Shown here piece after piece: positions 7,491-15,698 of a stretch of DNA of 32,692 nucleotides. Every line of letters begins with the position of its first letter. Position 1 is the stretch's first letter. This DNA is from Escherichia sp. MOD1-EC7003. GTDB lineage: Bacteria > Pseudomonadota > Gammaproteobacteria > Enterobacterales > Enterobacteriaceae. The notes under the pieces are model-generated. The model searched no databases, was not told the DNA's origin, and saw only the letters and a list, made by a program, of their open reading frames with translations. The stretch is taken from the NCBI RefSeq assembly GCF_002965065.1, contig NZ_PTRE01000032.1, forward strand, positions 1-32,692, read 5' to 3'. A program made the translations under genes and the position numbers.

Positions 7491-7999
7491 CAGATTTGAC
7501 TCACGATGCAGCGCGGCTTGTCCTGGATGCGCGCCACTGCCCAGCGCATATCCCGCCACAGCTCATCAATGGTGCTGTCAATGCTGTCGGCCTTCTTGTC
7601 TCCTTTCGCACTGGCATCCACGCCGCGGTAACGCTCATAAAGCGACGCGGTCGCCATCGCACACACGGCGCGCTCGTAGTAAAAAACTTTGATACTTTCA
7701 CCGTCGATGTCGTCCGCCGGAACGTCCGCCAGACGCGTAAAACCGGCGGCAATTTTCTGTTCGCGGTACTCGTACAGCTCCGCATTTGTTTCCGCCATGC
7801 CTGACTTGATGGCCTCACGCAGACGGGCGGGGGCGACGGTCTGCTCAAGGCGCATACGTTCCCGGACGCGCTTCGGGTCGATATCGGGAAAAAAGAACGT
7901 GTTTTTAATCACCGGCTCGTCGCCTGCCGGTTGCGGGATGACCACCGTACCCTCACCGGACACGGGAGCCTCCTTTCGCGGAATAATCAGCGTCATCAT
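7490..7999 (-). CDS. L: Head completion protein gpL
   Basis: 169 residues from the second of two adjacent Met codons-in-context at 7999 (MMTLIIPRKEAPVSGEGTVV), equal to P2 gpL. It is a head completion (connector) protein that prepares the filled capsid for tail joining. An upstream in-frame ATG at 8059 gives a 20-residue extension not present in P2 and was not chosen. Confidence 0.92.
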   Translation of the reverse strand: MMTLIIPRKEAPVSGEGTVVIPQPAGDEPVIKNTFFFPDIDPKRVRERMRLEQTVAPARLREAIKSGMAETNAELYEYREQKIAAGFTRLADVPADDIDGESIKVFYYERAVCAMATASLYERYRGVDASAKGDKKADSIDSTIDELWRDMRWAVARIQDKPRCIVSQI

Positions 8000-8098
8000 G
8001 ACTACCTCTGAAAAGTCGGGCGGTGGACGCCGGTGCAGTGTCAGGTGATTCACCCTCACTGACCGGCGTGCCGCCCTGGCGCGGGGCGCATTCGGTTG

Positions 8099-8842
8099 TT
8101 AACTGGCTTTCTTTTTCGGGCGTCCACGTTTTGCCGGTGTCACGCTCCGGGTCTTACGCGTGGCACGGGTGGCCGCTTTGGGTTGCGGCTCCGGCTTAGG
8201 TTTCAGCTCCCGCTCCAGTCGCTCAATCTCTTTTTTGACGCCTGCCTGACAGTCGAGCTGTGTCGCACGTTGCAGGTGAGCCAGCGCACCGGCGGCATCA
8301 CCACCGTCACGCAGAAACAGACCGGTGATTTTGTGCAGCTTTGCGCGCACTTCATCAGGCATGTCAGCAGCGGCAGTCAGTTCAAGGGTCTCCGTCAGCA
8401 GGCGGGTATCCACAGACTCACCGGCCGCGTGGGCGCGCATGGCCGCGAGCGCGACCTCCTCGGTGAACATATACGGCGGGGTGCGGCGGTGTTTACCCGG
8501 CATGGTCAGACCGTATTTCAGGGCATAACGGGCAATCTCCAGCGCACCGGCAATATCGCCGGTATCCAGACGCCACAGCATGACCGTCATCAGAATGTCA
8601 TCCTGTGCGCCTTTGCCCTGCTCCAGCACGCCGTTCACCCACGGCAACCAGAACGGCAGCAGTTCGCGCTTTTTCGCGGCCTTCAGCTCTTTTGAATAAA
8701 TCGCTTTCAGTGTGCGCTGGTCTGCGGCCAGCTTGACCAGCATCTGCTCATAGACAGTTGCATGTCGCAGCGGGGCGGCTTCCCGCTGCGCGGTCATCGC
8801 TGCCGAGACCCGCATCATGTGGCGCTGTGCGGGACTCGTCAT
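8099..8842 (-). CDS. M: Terminase small (endonuclease) subunit gpM
   Basis: 247 residues, as in P2 gpM. In P2 this subunit carries the cos-cleaving endonuclease activity while gpP supplies the ATPase. The N-terminus MTSPAQRHMMRVSAAMTAQR is conserved; the C-terminus is highly basic (TRATRKTRSVTPAKRGRPKK), suited to DNA binding. It starts 3 bp after the N stop. The exactly conserved cos site at 13982-14000 fits conservation of the terminase. Confidence 0.95.
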   Translation of the reverse strand: MTSPAQRHMMRVSAAMTAQREAAPLRHATVYEQMLVKLAADQRTLKAIYSKELKAAKKRELLPFWLPWVNGVLEQGKGAQDDILMTVMLWRLDTGDIAGALEIARYALKYGLTMPGKHRRTPPYMFTEEVALAAMRAHAAGESVDTRLLTETLELTAAADMPDEVRAKLHKITGLFLRDGGDAAGALAHLQRATQLDCQAGVKKEIERLERELKPKPEPQPKAATRATRKTRSVTPAKRGRPKKKAS

Positions 8843-8845
8843 CGG

Positions 8846-9919
8846 TTACGCTCCCGGCTCTGCGGTCGCCTTAGCCGGTGTGGAGAAATCACCGACCTTA
8901 ATTTTTTCCACCAGACAACCGGCGGCGTAGTCTTCCACCACGTAATCAATGTTCATTGACTCGTAGTTCTCCACGCGGTCGAGTTTCGGGTTTTCCACAA
9001 TCACGCGGCGATGGCTGTCATCCATGTAGTAGATGGACAGGTTTTCCAGCTTCGTGATGAGCATCGCATCCGCCGGGAAGTACGGGACGCGTACCGCCGG
9101 CAGGTTACCGATGCGTTTCTGGCTGATGATGACGTCAGCGGCCAGCATTTCGCTGTTGTCCTGCTCCTTGTTGACGATGGGGAAATACTTGTCCGCCAGT
9201 AGCTGGCGACCCACAATCACCACAAGGTCAGGGTCTTCCTGATACCACGGTTCAATCAGGTTGTTGGTCGCATCCATCACCAGTGCGTCAAGGCTGGCAT
9301 AATCACCGCCCTTACCCACGCGGATAACCTCAGAGGTGGTGTGCCCTTCCTCGTCAGTGACCTTGCTCATCACGCGCGCCGGGGCTTCATTGCGGTATTT
9401 CTGCAGCCAGCCGACCGCCACATCCTGCAGCATCGGATTACTGCTGCGGTCAGAGGTTTCGGCACGCTTCACGCCGTTAAAACCGGCCATGATGAAATCA
9501 AGGGACTGGCGTTTGATAATGGCGTTACGGATACGGAGCTGGAAATCCTGATAACGCGCCCACAGGTCCAGCGTTTTGTAGCGGATATAAAAATCGAAGT
9601 TAATCTGGTCGCATTCGTACTTGTTTGACGCCAGCTTCGAGAAGTCCTTCGGCTGACGCTCGGTGCCACCGGCGGTGTCGGTGGTGCTGGCGATGGAGCC
9701 GGTGACACCGATACCAATTTTTTCCCCTTTCATTTCGCTGACCGGCACAATGTTGATGCGGGTCAGAAAGTCAGAGGACTCCTGCATGGTGTTCATCAGG
9801 GTCTGGGTGACCGACGGTTCAACGGTGAATTTTTTCGACACATCACCGGCGTCGATGCCGTTCAGTTCGGCAACACGGGACAGGTAGGCATTAAATTTAA
9901 AGCGGGTTTCCTGGCGCAT
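8846..9919 (-). CDS. N: Major capsid protein gpN
   Basis: 357 residues, same as P2 gpN. It is the HK97-fold coat protein that builds the T=7 head. In P2 the first 31 residues are removed by the gpO protease; here the N-terminal MRQETRFKFNAYLSRVAELN segment is retained. AGGAAAAACT precedes the ATG, a good ribosome site. It lies in the O-N-M-L order. Confidence 0.96.
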   Translation of the reverse strand: MRQETRFKFNAYLSRVAELNGIDAGDVSKKFTVEPSVTQTLMNTMQESSDFLTRINIVPVSEMKGEKIGIGVTGSIASTTDTAGGTERQPKDFSKLASNKYECDQINFDFYIRYKTLDLWARYQDFQLRIRNAIIKRQSLDFIMAGFNGVKRAETSDRSSNPMLQDVAVGWLQKYRNEAPARVMSKVTDEEGHTTSEVIRVGKGGDYASLDALVMDATNNLIEPWYQEDPDLVVIVGRQLLADKYFPIVNKEQDNSEMLAADVIISQKRIGNLPAVRVPYFPADAMLITKLENLSIYYMDDSHRRVIVENPKLDRVENYESMNIDYVVEDYAAGCLVEKIKVGDFSTPAKATAEPGA

Positions 9920-9977
9920 AGTTTTTCCTGAAATTAAGGGTTAATCGTGAAGGTTTTCCCGGACTGACTGACGCCGG

Positions 9978-10832
9978 TCAGCAGTTCGTCATCAGGGCGT
10001 CACCGCCACCGCCGGTGGCCTTGCTGCGGCGCTGCTGGGTCAGACTTTCGGTGTGGTCGAGACTGTTTTTCAGGCGGGTGAATGCCTGGCTGGTTTCATC
10101 CGCCCTGTCAGTCACCTCCTGCTTAAGTGCGGAAAAGGCGGTTTCCATCTCAGCGAGTCGCTGCTCAGTGGCGCTCAGTTTTTCCTGTACATGTTCAGCA
10201 ACAGCAGTCACCGCTTCATGCACGTCATTCAGACGGGCGTCATCGCTGGCCTGTTTGCGGCCAAAAATGGATTTCACCTTTTCGGTCAGGGCGGTGAACA
10301 CGGTTTCAGGCAGGTCTTCAAATTCCAGCTCAACAGGCGTTGCCACTGAAATCAGGTTTTCAGGGCTTAATTTGAAGCGGTTCAGGGGGTTGTGTTTTGC
10401 CGTGCGGCAGAATTCCAGGTATTCCGTGCCGAGGCTTGCCGGGTCATCGGTGACGGCCAGACCCACCAGATAACATTTGCCGGTATTGGCAAAGTTCGGC
10501 TGAATTTCCATTGAGGTATAGACCTTCTGCGCGGCCTTGTTCATCGCGATAAGGTCATCGGTCGGGGTGATTTTCGCAAACAGCGCCCATTTGCCTTTCA
10601 GCGCCGAATCGTCATCAATCTTTTCGGCCTTCAGTTCGACCACATCGCCATAACGCTTAAAAATACCGTCAGGCAGGATGCCGCGCAGATGTTCCAGGTT
10701 AATGCGGCAACCATAGACTCGCGGGTCAAAGGTTTCGGCCATTTCCTGAATATCCTGCGCACTGATGACACGCCCGTCACAGGTGTCACCCTCAACGCCG
10801 ATACGAAAGAATTTTGAGACTTTTTTTGCCAT
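9978..10832 (-). CDS. O: Scaffolding protein and maturation protease gpO
   Basis: 284 residues from the ATG at 10832 (MAKKVSKFFRIGVEGDTCDG), the P2 length; the longer frame to 10898 lacks a suitable start. The N-terminal half is a herpes-assemblin-like serine protease. The triad reported for P2 (Asp19, His48, Ser107) is present at exactly these positions: GDTCD19, INLEH48, VYTS107. The C-terminal half is helical scaffold with a coiled-coil look (about residues 190-265). It is released by self-cleavage during head maturation. O heads the late operon divergent from P. Confidence 0.96.
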   Translation of the reverse strand: MAKKVSKFFRIGVEGDTCDGRVISAQDIQEMAETFDPRVYGCRINLEHLRGILPDGIFKRYGDVVELKAEKIDDDSALKGKWALFAKITPTDDLIAMNKAAQKVYTSMEIQPNFANTGKCYLVGLAVTDDPASLGTEYLEFCRTAKHNPLNRFKLSPENLISVATPVELEFEDLPETVFTALTEKVKSIFGRKQASDDARLNDVHEAVTAVAEHVQEKLSATEQRLAEMETAFSALKQEVTDRADETSQAFTRLKNSLDHTESLTQQRRSKATGGGGDALMTNC

Positions 10833-11005
10833 TGTCAGGAGTCCTGAATAGTGATTAGAGGAGTCACATGTCGGCATCAGTTTCCCGACGATGCGCATCC
10901 TCCGCCATCAGTCCCGGATGGCTTATCACTGACACAACAGCACCTTAGCGAATCGCAGGGCGCGACTCAGTAGCCTTGCCGTGTATTCATCACGGCGAGG
11001 TATTC

Positions 11006-12778
11006 ATGACCATCACCACAGACACCACTCTTTTACACGACCCGCGTCGTCAGGCGGCGCTGCTGTACTGGCAGGGGTTTTCCGTGCCGCAGATTGCCGC
11101 CATGTTGCAGATGAAACGCCCGACGGTGCAGAGCTGGAAACAGCGCGACGGCTGGGACAGCGTTGCCCCCATCAGCCGTGTCGAAATGAGTCTGGAAGCG
11201 CGACTGACCCAGCTCATCATCAAACCGCAGAAAACCGGCGGTGACTTCAAGGAAATTGACCTGCTGGGACGCCAGATTGAACGACTGGCACGGGTAAACC
11301 GCTACAGCCAGACCGGCAACGAGGCAGACCTTAATCCGAACGTCGCTAACCGCAACAAAGGCGGGCGGCGCAAACCGAAAAAGAATTTTTTCAGTGACGA
11401 GGCCATCGAAAAGCTGGAGCAGATTTTCTTTGAGCAGTCTTTCGACTATCAGTTGCACTGGTATCGCGCCGGGCTTGAGCACCGCATCCGCGATATCCTG
11501 AAATCCCGCCAGATTGGCGCGACGTTTTATTTTTCCCGCGAGGCGCTGCTGCGCGCCCTGAAAACCGGCCATAACCAGATTTTTCTGTCGGCCAGTAAAA
11601 CGCAGGCGTATGTGTTCCGCGAATACATCATCGCCTTTGCCCGTCTGGTTGACGTTGACCTGACCGGTGACCCGATTGTCCTGGGCAATAACGGCGCAAA
11701 ACTGATTTTTCTCGGCACCAACTCCAACACCGCACAGAGCCATAACGGCGACCTGTACGTCGACGAGATTTTCTGGATCCCGAATTTTCAGGTACTGCGT
11801 AAGGTGGCATCAGGTATGGCCTCACAGAGTCACCTGCGCTCGACCTATTTCTCCACCCCGTCCACGCTGGCGCACGACGCCTACCCGTTCTGGTCAGGTG
11901 AACTGTTCAACCGGGGACGCGCCAGCGCCGCCGAACGCGTGGAAATCGACGTCAGTCATAACGCCCTTGCCGGAGGTCTTCTCTGTGCGGACGGCCAGTG
12001 GCGGCAGATTGTCACCATTGAAGATGCCCTGAAAGGTGGCTGCACACTGTTCGACATTGAGCAGCTTAAACGCGAAAACAGCGCCGACGATTTTAAAAAC
12101 CTGTTCATGTGTGAATTTGTTGACGACAAGGCGTCGGTGTTCCCGTTCGAGGAGCTGCAACGCTGCATGGTCGACACACTGGAAGAATGGGAAGACTATG
12201 CGCCGTTTGCCGCCAATCCGTTCGGCTCCCGCCCGGTATGGATTGGTTACGACCCGTCACACCGTGGCGACAGCGCCGGATGCGTGGTGCTGGCACCGCC
12301 GGTGGTGGCCGGTGGCAAATTCAGAATACTTGAGCGTCACCAGTGGAAAGGCATGGACTTTGCCACTCAGGCGGAATCCATCCGCAAACTCACCGAAAAA
12401 TACAACGTCGAATACATCGGAATTGATGCCACCGGCCTCGGTGTCGGCGTGTTCCAGCTCGTGCGCTCGTTCTATCCCGCCGCGCGCGATATCCGCTACA
12501 CGCCGGAAATGAAAACCGCAATGGTGCTCAAGGCAAAAGACGTTATCCGTCGTGGCTGTCTGGAATATGACGTCAGCGCCACCGACATCACCAGCTCGTT
12601 TATGGCTATCCGCAAGACCATGACCAGCAGCGGACGCAGCGCCACCTATGAGGCCAGCCGCAGCGAGGAAGCCAGCCACGCCGACCTCGCCTGGGCGACC
12701 ATGCACGCCCTGTTAAATGAGCCACTCACCGCCGGTATCAGCACCCCGCTGACATCCACCATTCTGGAGTTTTACTGA
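11006..12778 (+). CDS. P: Terminase large (ATPase) subunit gpP
   Basis: 590 residues from the ATG at 11006 (MTITTDTTLLHDPRRQAALL), the P2 length; GGCGAGG lies just upstream. Residues 18-48 form a helix-turn-helix (GFSVPQIAAMLQMKRPTVQS). The ATPase domain has a Walker A-like KSRQIGATF (166-174) and Walker B LYVDEIFW (250-257, D253/E254). The C-terminal part has an RNase H-like nuclease fold with acidic residues in WIGYDPSHRGD (D416) and YIGIDATGLG (D474). It acts with gpM to cut cos and pump DNA into the prohead through portal gpQ. Confidence 0.96.
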   Translation: MTITTDTTLLHDPRRQAALLYWQGFSVPQIAAMLQMKRPTVQSWKQRDGWDSVAPISRVEMSLEARLTQLIIKPQKTGGDFKEIDLLGRQIERLARVNRYSQTGNEADLNPNVANRNKGGRRKPKKNFFSDEAIEKLEQIFFEQSFDYQLHWYRAGLEHRIRDILKSRQIGATFYFSREALLRALKTGHNQIFLSASKTQAYVFREYIIAFARLVDVDLTGDPIVLGNNGAKLIFLGTNSNTAQSHNGDLYVDEIFWIPNFQVLRKVASGMASQSHLRSTYFSTPSTLAHDAYPFWSGELFNRGRASAAERVEIDVSHNALAGGLLCADGQWRQIVTIEDALKGGCTLFDIEQLKRENSADDFKNLFMCEFVDDKASVFPFEELQRCMVDTLEEWEDYAPFAANPFGSRPVWIGYDPSHRGDSAGCVVLAPPVVAGGKFRILERHQWKGMDFATQAESIRKLTEKYNVEYIGIDATGLGVGVFQLVRSFYPAARDIRYTPEMKTAMVLKAKDVIRRGCLEYDVSATDITSSFMAIRKTMTSSGRSATYEASRSEEASHADLAWATMHALLNEPLTAGISTPLTSTILEFY

Positions 12779-13812
12779 TGAGCAAGAAAGAAGGGAAAAC
12801 ACCGCAGCCAGCGGCAAAAACAATCACCGCCAGCGCCCCGAAAATGGAAGCATTCACCTTTGGCGAGCCGGTGCCGGTACTCGACCGCCGTGACATTCTG
12901 GATTACGTCGAATGCATCAGTAACGGCAGATGGTATGAGCCGCCGGTCAGCTTTACCGGTCTGGCAAAAAGCCTGCGTGCTGCCGTGCATCACAGCTCAC
13001 CGATTTACGTCAAACGCAATATTCTGGCCTCAACATTTATCCCGCATCCGTGGCTTTCGCAGCAGGATTTCAGCCGCTTTGTGCTGGATTTTCTGGTGTT
13101 CGGTAATGCGTTTCTGGAAAAGCGTTACAGCACTACCGGTAAAGTCATCAGACTGGAAACCTCACCGGCAAAATATACCCGCCGTGGTGTGGAAGAGGAT
13201 GTTTACTGGTGGGTGCCGTCCTTCAACGAGCCGACAGCCTTCACGCCCGGCTCCGTGTTTCACCTGCTGGAGCCGGATATCAATCAGGAGCTGTACGGCC
13301 TGCCGGAATATCTGAGCGCCCTTAATTCTGCCTGGCTGAATGAGTCGGCCACGCTGTTCCGCCGCAAGTATTACGAAAATGGCGCACATGCCGGATACAT
13401 CATGTACGTCACCGATGCCGTGCAGGATCGCAACGATATCGAAATGCTTCGCGAAAACATGGTTAAGTCGAAAGGCCGCAACAACTTTAAAAATCTGTTT
13501 CTCTATGCCCCACAGGGGAAAGCCGACGGCATTAAAATTATCCCCCTCAGTGAAGTGGCGACGAAGGACGATTTTTTTAATATCAAAAAAGCCAGTGCCG
13601 CTGACCTGCTGGACGCGCACCGCATCCCCTTTCAGTTGATGGGTGGCAAGCCGGAGAACGTCGGGTCGCTGGGTGATATTGAGAAAGTGGCAAAGGTCTT
13701 TGTCCGCAATGAGCTTATCCCGTTACAGGACAGGATTCGGGAAATAAACGGCTGGCTCGGCCAGGAGGTCATCCGCTTTAAAAACTACTCACTGGAGACT
13801 GACAACGGCTGA
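12778..13812 (+). CDS. Q: Portal protein gpQ
   Basis: 344 residues, as in P2 gpQ. It forms the dodecameric portal at one capsid vertex through which gpP drives DNA. The start overlaps the P stop (TGATG), so the two are translationally coupled in a two-gene operon. A strong terminator follows 5 bp after the stop. Confidence 0.96.
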   Translation: MSKKEGKTPQPAAKTITASAPKMEAFTFGEPVPVLDRRDILDYVECISNGRWYEPPVSFTGLAKSLRAAVHHSSPIYVKRNILASTFIPHPWLSQQDFSRFVLDFLVFGNAFLEKRYSTTGKVIRLETSPAKYTRRGVEEDVYWWVPSFNEPTAFTPGSVFHLLEPDINQELYGLPEYLSALNSAWLNESATLFRRKYYENGAHAGYIMYVTDAVQDRNDIEMLRENMVKSKGRNNFKNLFLYAPQGKADGIKIIPLSEVATKDDFFNIKKASAADLLDAHRIPFQLMGGKPENVGSLGDIEKVAKVFVRNELIPLQDRIREINGWLGQEVIRFKNYSLETDNG

Positions 13813-13817
13813 ACATC

Positions 13818-13839
13818 GCCGCCTGCGGGCGGCTTTTTT
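13818..13839 (+). terminator. Rho-independent terminator of the P-Q operon
   Basis: GCCGCC (13818-13823), loop TGCG, GGCGGC (13828-13833), then six T. A classic intrinsic terminator directly after Q. Confidence 0.93.
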
Positions 13840-14160
13840 ACACCCCGCCATCACGCCCTCACACGCTCATCACCGCACAAAAAATCCCGCAGACACACCA
13901 ACGCCTCAACGGGCAGACTAAGCGCCGTCACGACGCGCTCAGACGCTGAAAAAATAAAATCAGCACCACCGCCAGCGCGCAGTGCTTTCCCCGCCTCGCC
14001 CGCCCGCTTCATGGGGCGATTTTAATGCAGTTGCATGAACATACCGAGAATGCGCCAGCACTGACAACGCTCATAAGCAACAGGGGATGAAAACGCATGC
14101 AATTCGATGCAATAGCACATGCATGAATAGAAACGACCGTAATTAAGGGGAAACAGTATA
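13840..14160. other. Non-coding packaging region flanking cos
   Basis: From the Q terminator to the terminator of the accessory gene I see no convincing coding sequence. It contains the 19-base cohesive-end sequence (listed separately) and nearby C-rich repeats of CGCC/GCCCGC type. Further on there are short repeated ATGCAATTC / ATGCAATAG / GCACATGCATG motifs at about 14030-14125, which may be terminase-binding sequence. The short minus-strand frame at 14009-14191 has no phage homologue I recognise. Confidence 0.6.
13982..14000. other. cos: cos site (19-base cohesive end), identical to P2
   Basis: GTGCTTTCCCCGCCTCGCC; its complement is GGCGAGGCGGGGAAAGCAC, which is the 19-nt cohesive-end sequence of P2 and P4 as I remember it. 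It sits between Q and the early-region end, the correct place in the P2 map. Terminase gpM/gpP would cut here after circular replication. Confidence 0.88.
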
Positions 14161-14182
14161 AAAATCCGGCTAAAAATAGCCG
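14156..14182 (-). terminator. Intrinsic terminator of the accessory gene beside cos
   Basis: On the minus strand CGGCTA (14182-14177), loop of four T, TAGCCG (14172-14167), then GATTTTTATA (14166-14157). It ends transcripts of the gene at 14219-14821 before cos. Confidence 0.8.
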
Positions 14183-14218
14183 ACCGTTCACTAGAATCGA
14201 CTATTTATTGCTTATTTT

Positions 14219-14821
14219 TCACCCCATTTTAACGAGGTGGCTCATTTTTATAGCTGTTACAGAGTCTTCATAATGAGGCACATCTACAAGAAGAAGTTCT
14301 TCATTCCCGGCAAGAGAAACAATGTGCTTTAACAGTAGAGTTTCAATTCTTGATAAATACTCTGGAACTTTTTTATGAAACCCCAGCGAGTTTTCCCTAA
14401 CCCGATATGGGTTCCTTACGTGAATATGTTTTGAGCATTCATCATATAGCTTGATAAACTGTTTTTTCGTCAAAAAACCTCCCGTTAGTTTCGTCCAGCC
14501 CGTTTTGGTTACTCCTGATATTGGTACTGGATAAAAGTTAGGGTTTATCTTTTCCAACTCTTTAAATATATTCTTCGCCTTCCATACACCATCAATCTTC
14601 TTTGTAACCTTCTCGTATGCTTTTTCATGTGAAATTAGAGATGAAAATGCAATGAGCTCTAGTAGCTTCCTAAGCTGCAACGCCTCCATTTCAATTAACA
14701 CTTGAAAATAAATGCCATCAATCCTTCCAGATGATAAAGCATGAAGTGTTTCAAGTCGCTTTTGACATTCAAACATTATCTTTAGATATTTTTGTCTTTT
14801 TTTCTCATTCATTAATAACAT
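14219..14821 (-). CDS. Unrecognised AT-rich accessory protein in the tin/old locus
   Basis: 200 residues, MLLMNEKKRQKYLKIMFECQ. I do not recognise the family. No signal peptide or membrane segment; mostly charged and probably helical for residues 1-90 (QKRLETLHAL, EMEALQLRKLLELIAFSSLI). A conspicuous central segment, LYDECSKHIHVRNPYRVREN (125-144), precedes LGFH149. R142 and H149 are spaced as R-x6-H, which could be a HEPN-type RNase motif, but that is speculation. The gene is clearly more AT-rich than the flanking phage genes, has its own terminator, and occupies the place where P2 carries tin and old, both phage-exclusion genes. By position it is a candidate defence or lysogenic-conversion gene. 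The ATG at 14812 is an alternative start; neither has a strong ribosome site. Confidence 0.75.
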   Translation of the reverse strand: MLLMNEKKRQKYLKIMFECQKRLETLHALSSGRIDGIYFQVLIEMEALQLRKLLELIAFSSLISHEKAYEKVTKKIDGVWKAKNIFKELEKINPNFYPVPISGVTKTGWTKLTGGFLTKKQFIKLYDECSKHIHVRNPYRVRENSLGFHKKVPEYLSRIETLLLKHIVSLAGNEELLLVDVPHYEDSVTAIKMSHLVKMG

Positions 14822-15036
14822 GATCTCATCATCATTCTAACGTCATGCAGAAAGCTATATTAGGCACGTCACCCGAATAAAGCTTCATTACCTAAAAACA
14901 AGACCATACCATCAAACATGAGGGGAGGCGTTGAGTTTTTTGTTTTCTCATTGGTTCCAATACCACTAACGCCTCGCGATGCTCGTTGTTCAACCCCGCC
15001 AGCCCTGAAAACAAGTTTCAAGACTGACGGCGTTTT

Positions 15037-15243
15037 CTATAGTCTGCGTGGTGGTGGCGTAACTCTTGATTGACCGATATGGTTAAACCGCCCGTAATTA
15101 TCCCGGACTATTTCTGCACACCCGACTAGCTCATCTGGCGTCAGATTTTCGTTGACCATAATCCGCTGTAAACGCTGAACAATAGCCATCAGCTTGATAT
15201 TTTTAGTTTTATGGTGCGGTATCTCGCCTGGTATTCTGTGCAT
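15037..15243 (-). CDS. Small conserved-looking phage protein of unknown function
   Basis: 68 residues from the ATG at 15243 (MHRIPGEIPHHKTKNIKLMA). The start overlaps the stop of the preceding gene by one base (TAATG), which argues for a real, coupled gene. It is short, basic, ending in TPPPRRL. I do not recognise a domain. It is the last gene of the early operon that begins at cox. Confidence 0.65.
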   Translation of the reverse strand: MHRIPGEIPHHKTKNIKLMAIVQRLQRIMVNENLTPDELVGCAEIVRDNYGRFNHIGQSRVTPPPRRL

Positions 15244-15698
15244 TATCCAAGCCACCCGTTTTGCTGTGCACGCTCCATCTGTTCATCTGAATAGTTCCAT
15301 GCTCCATCCGTGGCAACCATTGCACCGCCAGACATCCCCGTCTCTGGTTCATACATAACAGCAAGGCCGAGCTGATGCATAATTTCATGATTAATTCTGA
15401 ATACCAGACCACGCTCACTAAGTTCTTTCCAGTTCACAATCTCATATGCACCTGAATTAAGCAGCTCAATACTTAGCAAGACATAATCTTCCAGCCAGTC
15501 TGACAGGTCAGTAACATCTGTTATCCGGGCTTCAACCTTTCGCCCCGTATACACACCCTGCACCCATTCATGCAAAATCAACGTGTCCCCGCGCTCATAA
15601 TTACGGTCATTTTTCCGAAACTCTGCGCGTTTCTTTCCTTCCAGCACAAGGTCGAAATATTTTGCGTGCAGCTTTACCTCGTGAATTTTTGCCATCAT
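15243..15698 (-). CDS. ASCH/DUF3850-type protein (P2 orf91-like position)
   Basis: 151 residues from the ATG at 15698, which overlaps the A stop (ATGA) and has GGAG 5 bp upstream; the next codon is also ATG. The N-terminal ~85 residues (KIHEVKLHAKYFDLVLEGKK, FRKNDRNYERGDTLILHEW) are an ASCH/PUA-like fold of the DUF3850 family, thought to bind RNA or modified nucleotides. The C-terminal ~65 residues contain a short motif INHEIMHQLGLAV (HExxH-like, but probably not catalytic) seen in other phage proteins of this type. Function unknown. Confidence 0.75.
   Translation of the reverse strand: MMAKIHEVKLHAKYFDLVLEGKKRAEFRKNDRNYERGDTLILHEWVQGVYTGRKVEARITDVTDLSDWLEDYVLLSIELLNSGAYEIVNWKELSERGLVFRINHEIMHQLGLAVMYEPETGMSGGAMVATDGAWNYSDEQMERAQQNGWLG

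Noticed and set aside
10833-11005. Ogr-binding site TGT-N12-ACA between O and P
   Set aside because: Late promoters are expected here, but no exact match was found by eye, only TGG-N12-ACA; not listed as a feature.
11033-11743. 236-codon minus-strand ORF inside P
   Set aside because: Lies completely opposite the conserved terminase gene; composition follows its codon bias.
14009-14191. 60-codon minus-strand ORF between cos and the accessory gene
   Set aside because: Overlaps the terminator and the packaging region, lacks a ribosome site, resembles no phage protein.
15243-15420. HEIMH in the ASCH protein as metalloprotease motif
   Set aside because: HExxH spacing is present (HEIMH), but the protein is short, has no third ligand pattern that I can identify, and the surroundings do not look like a protease fold.
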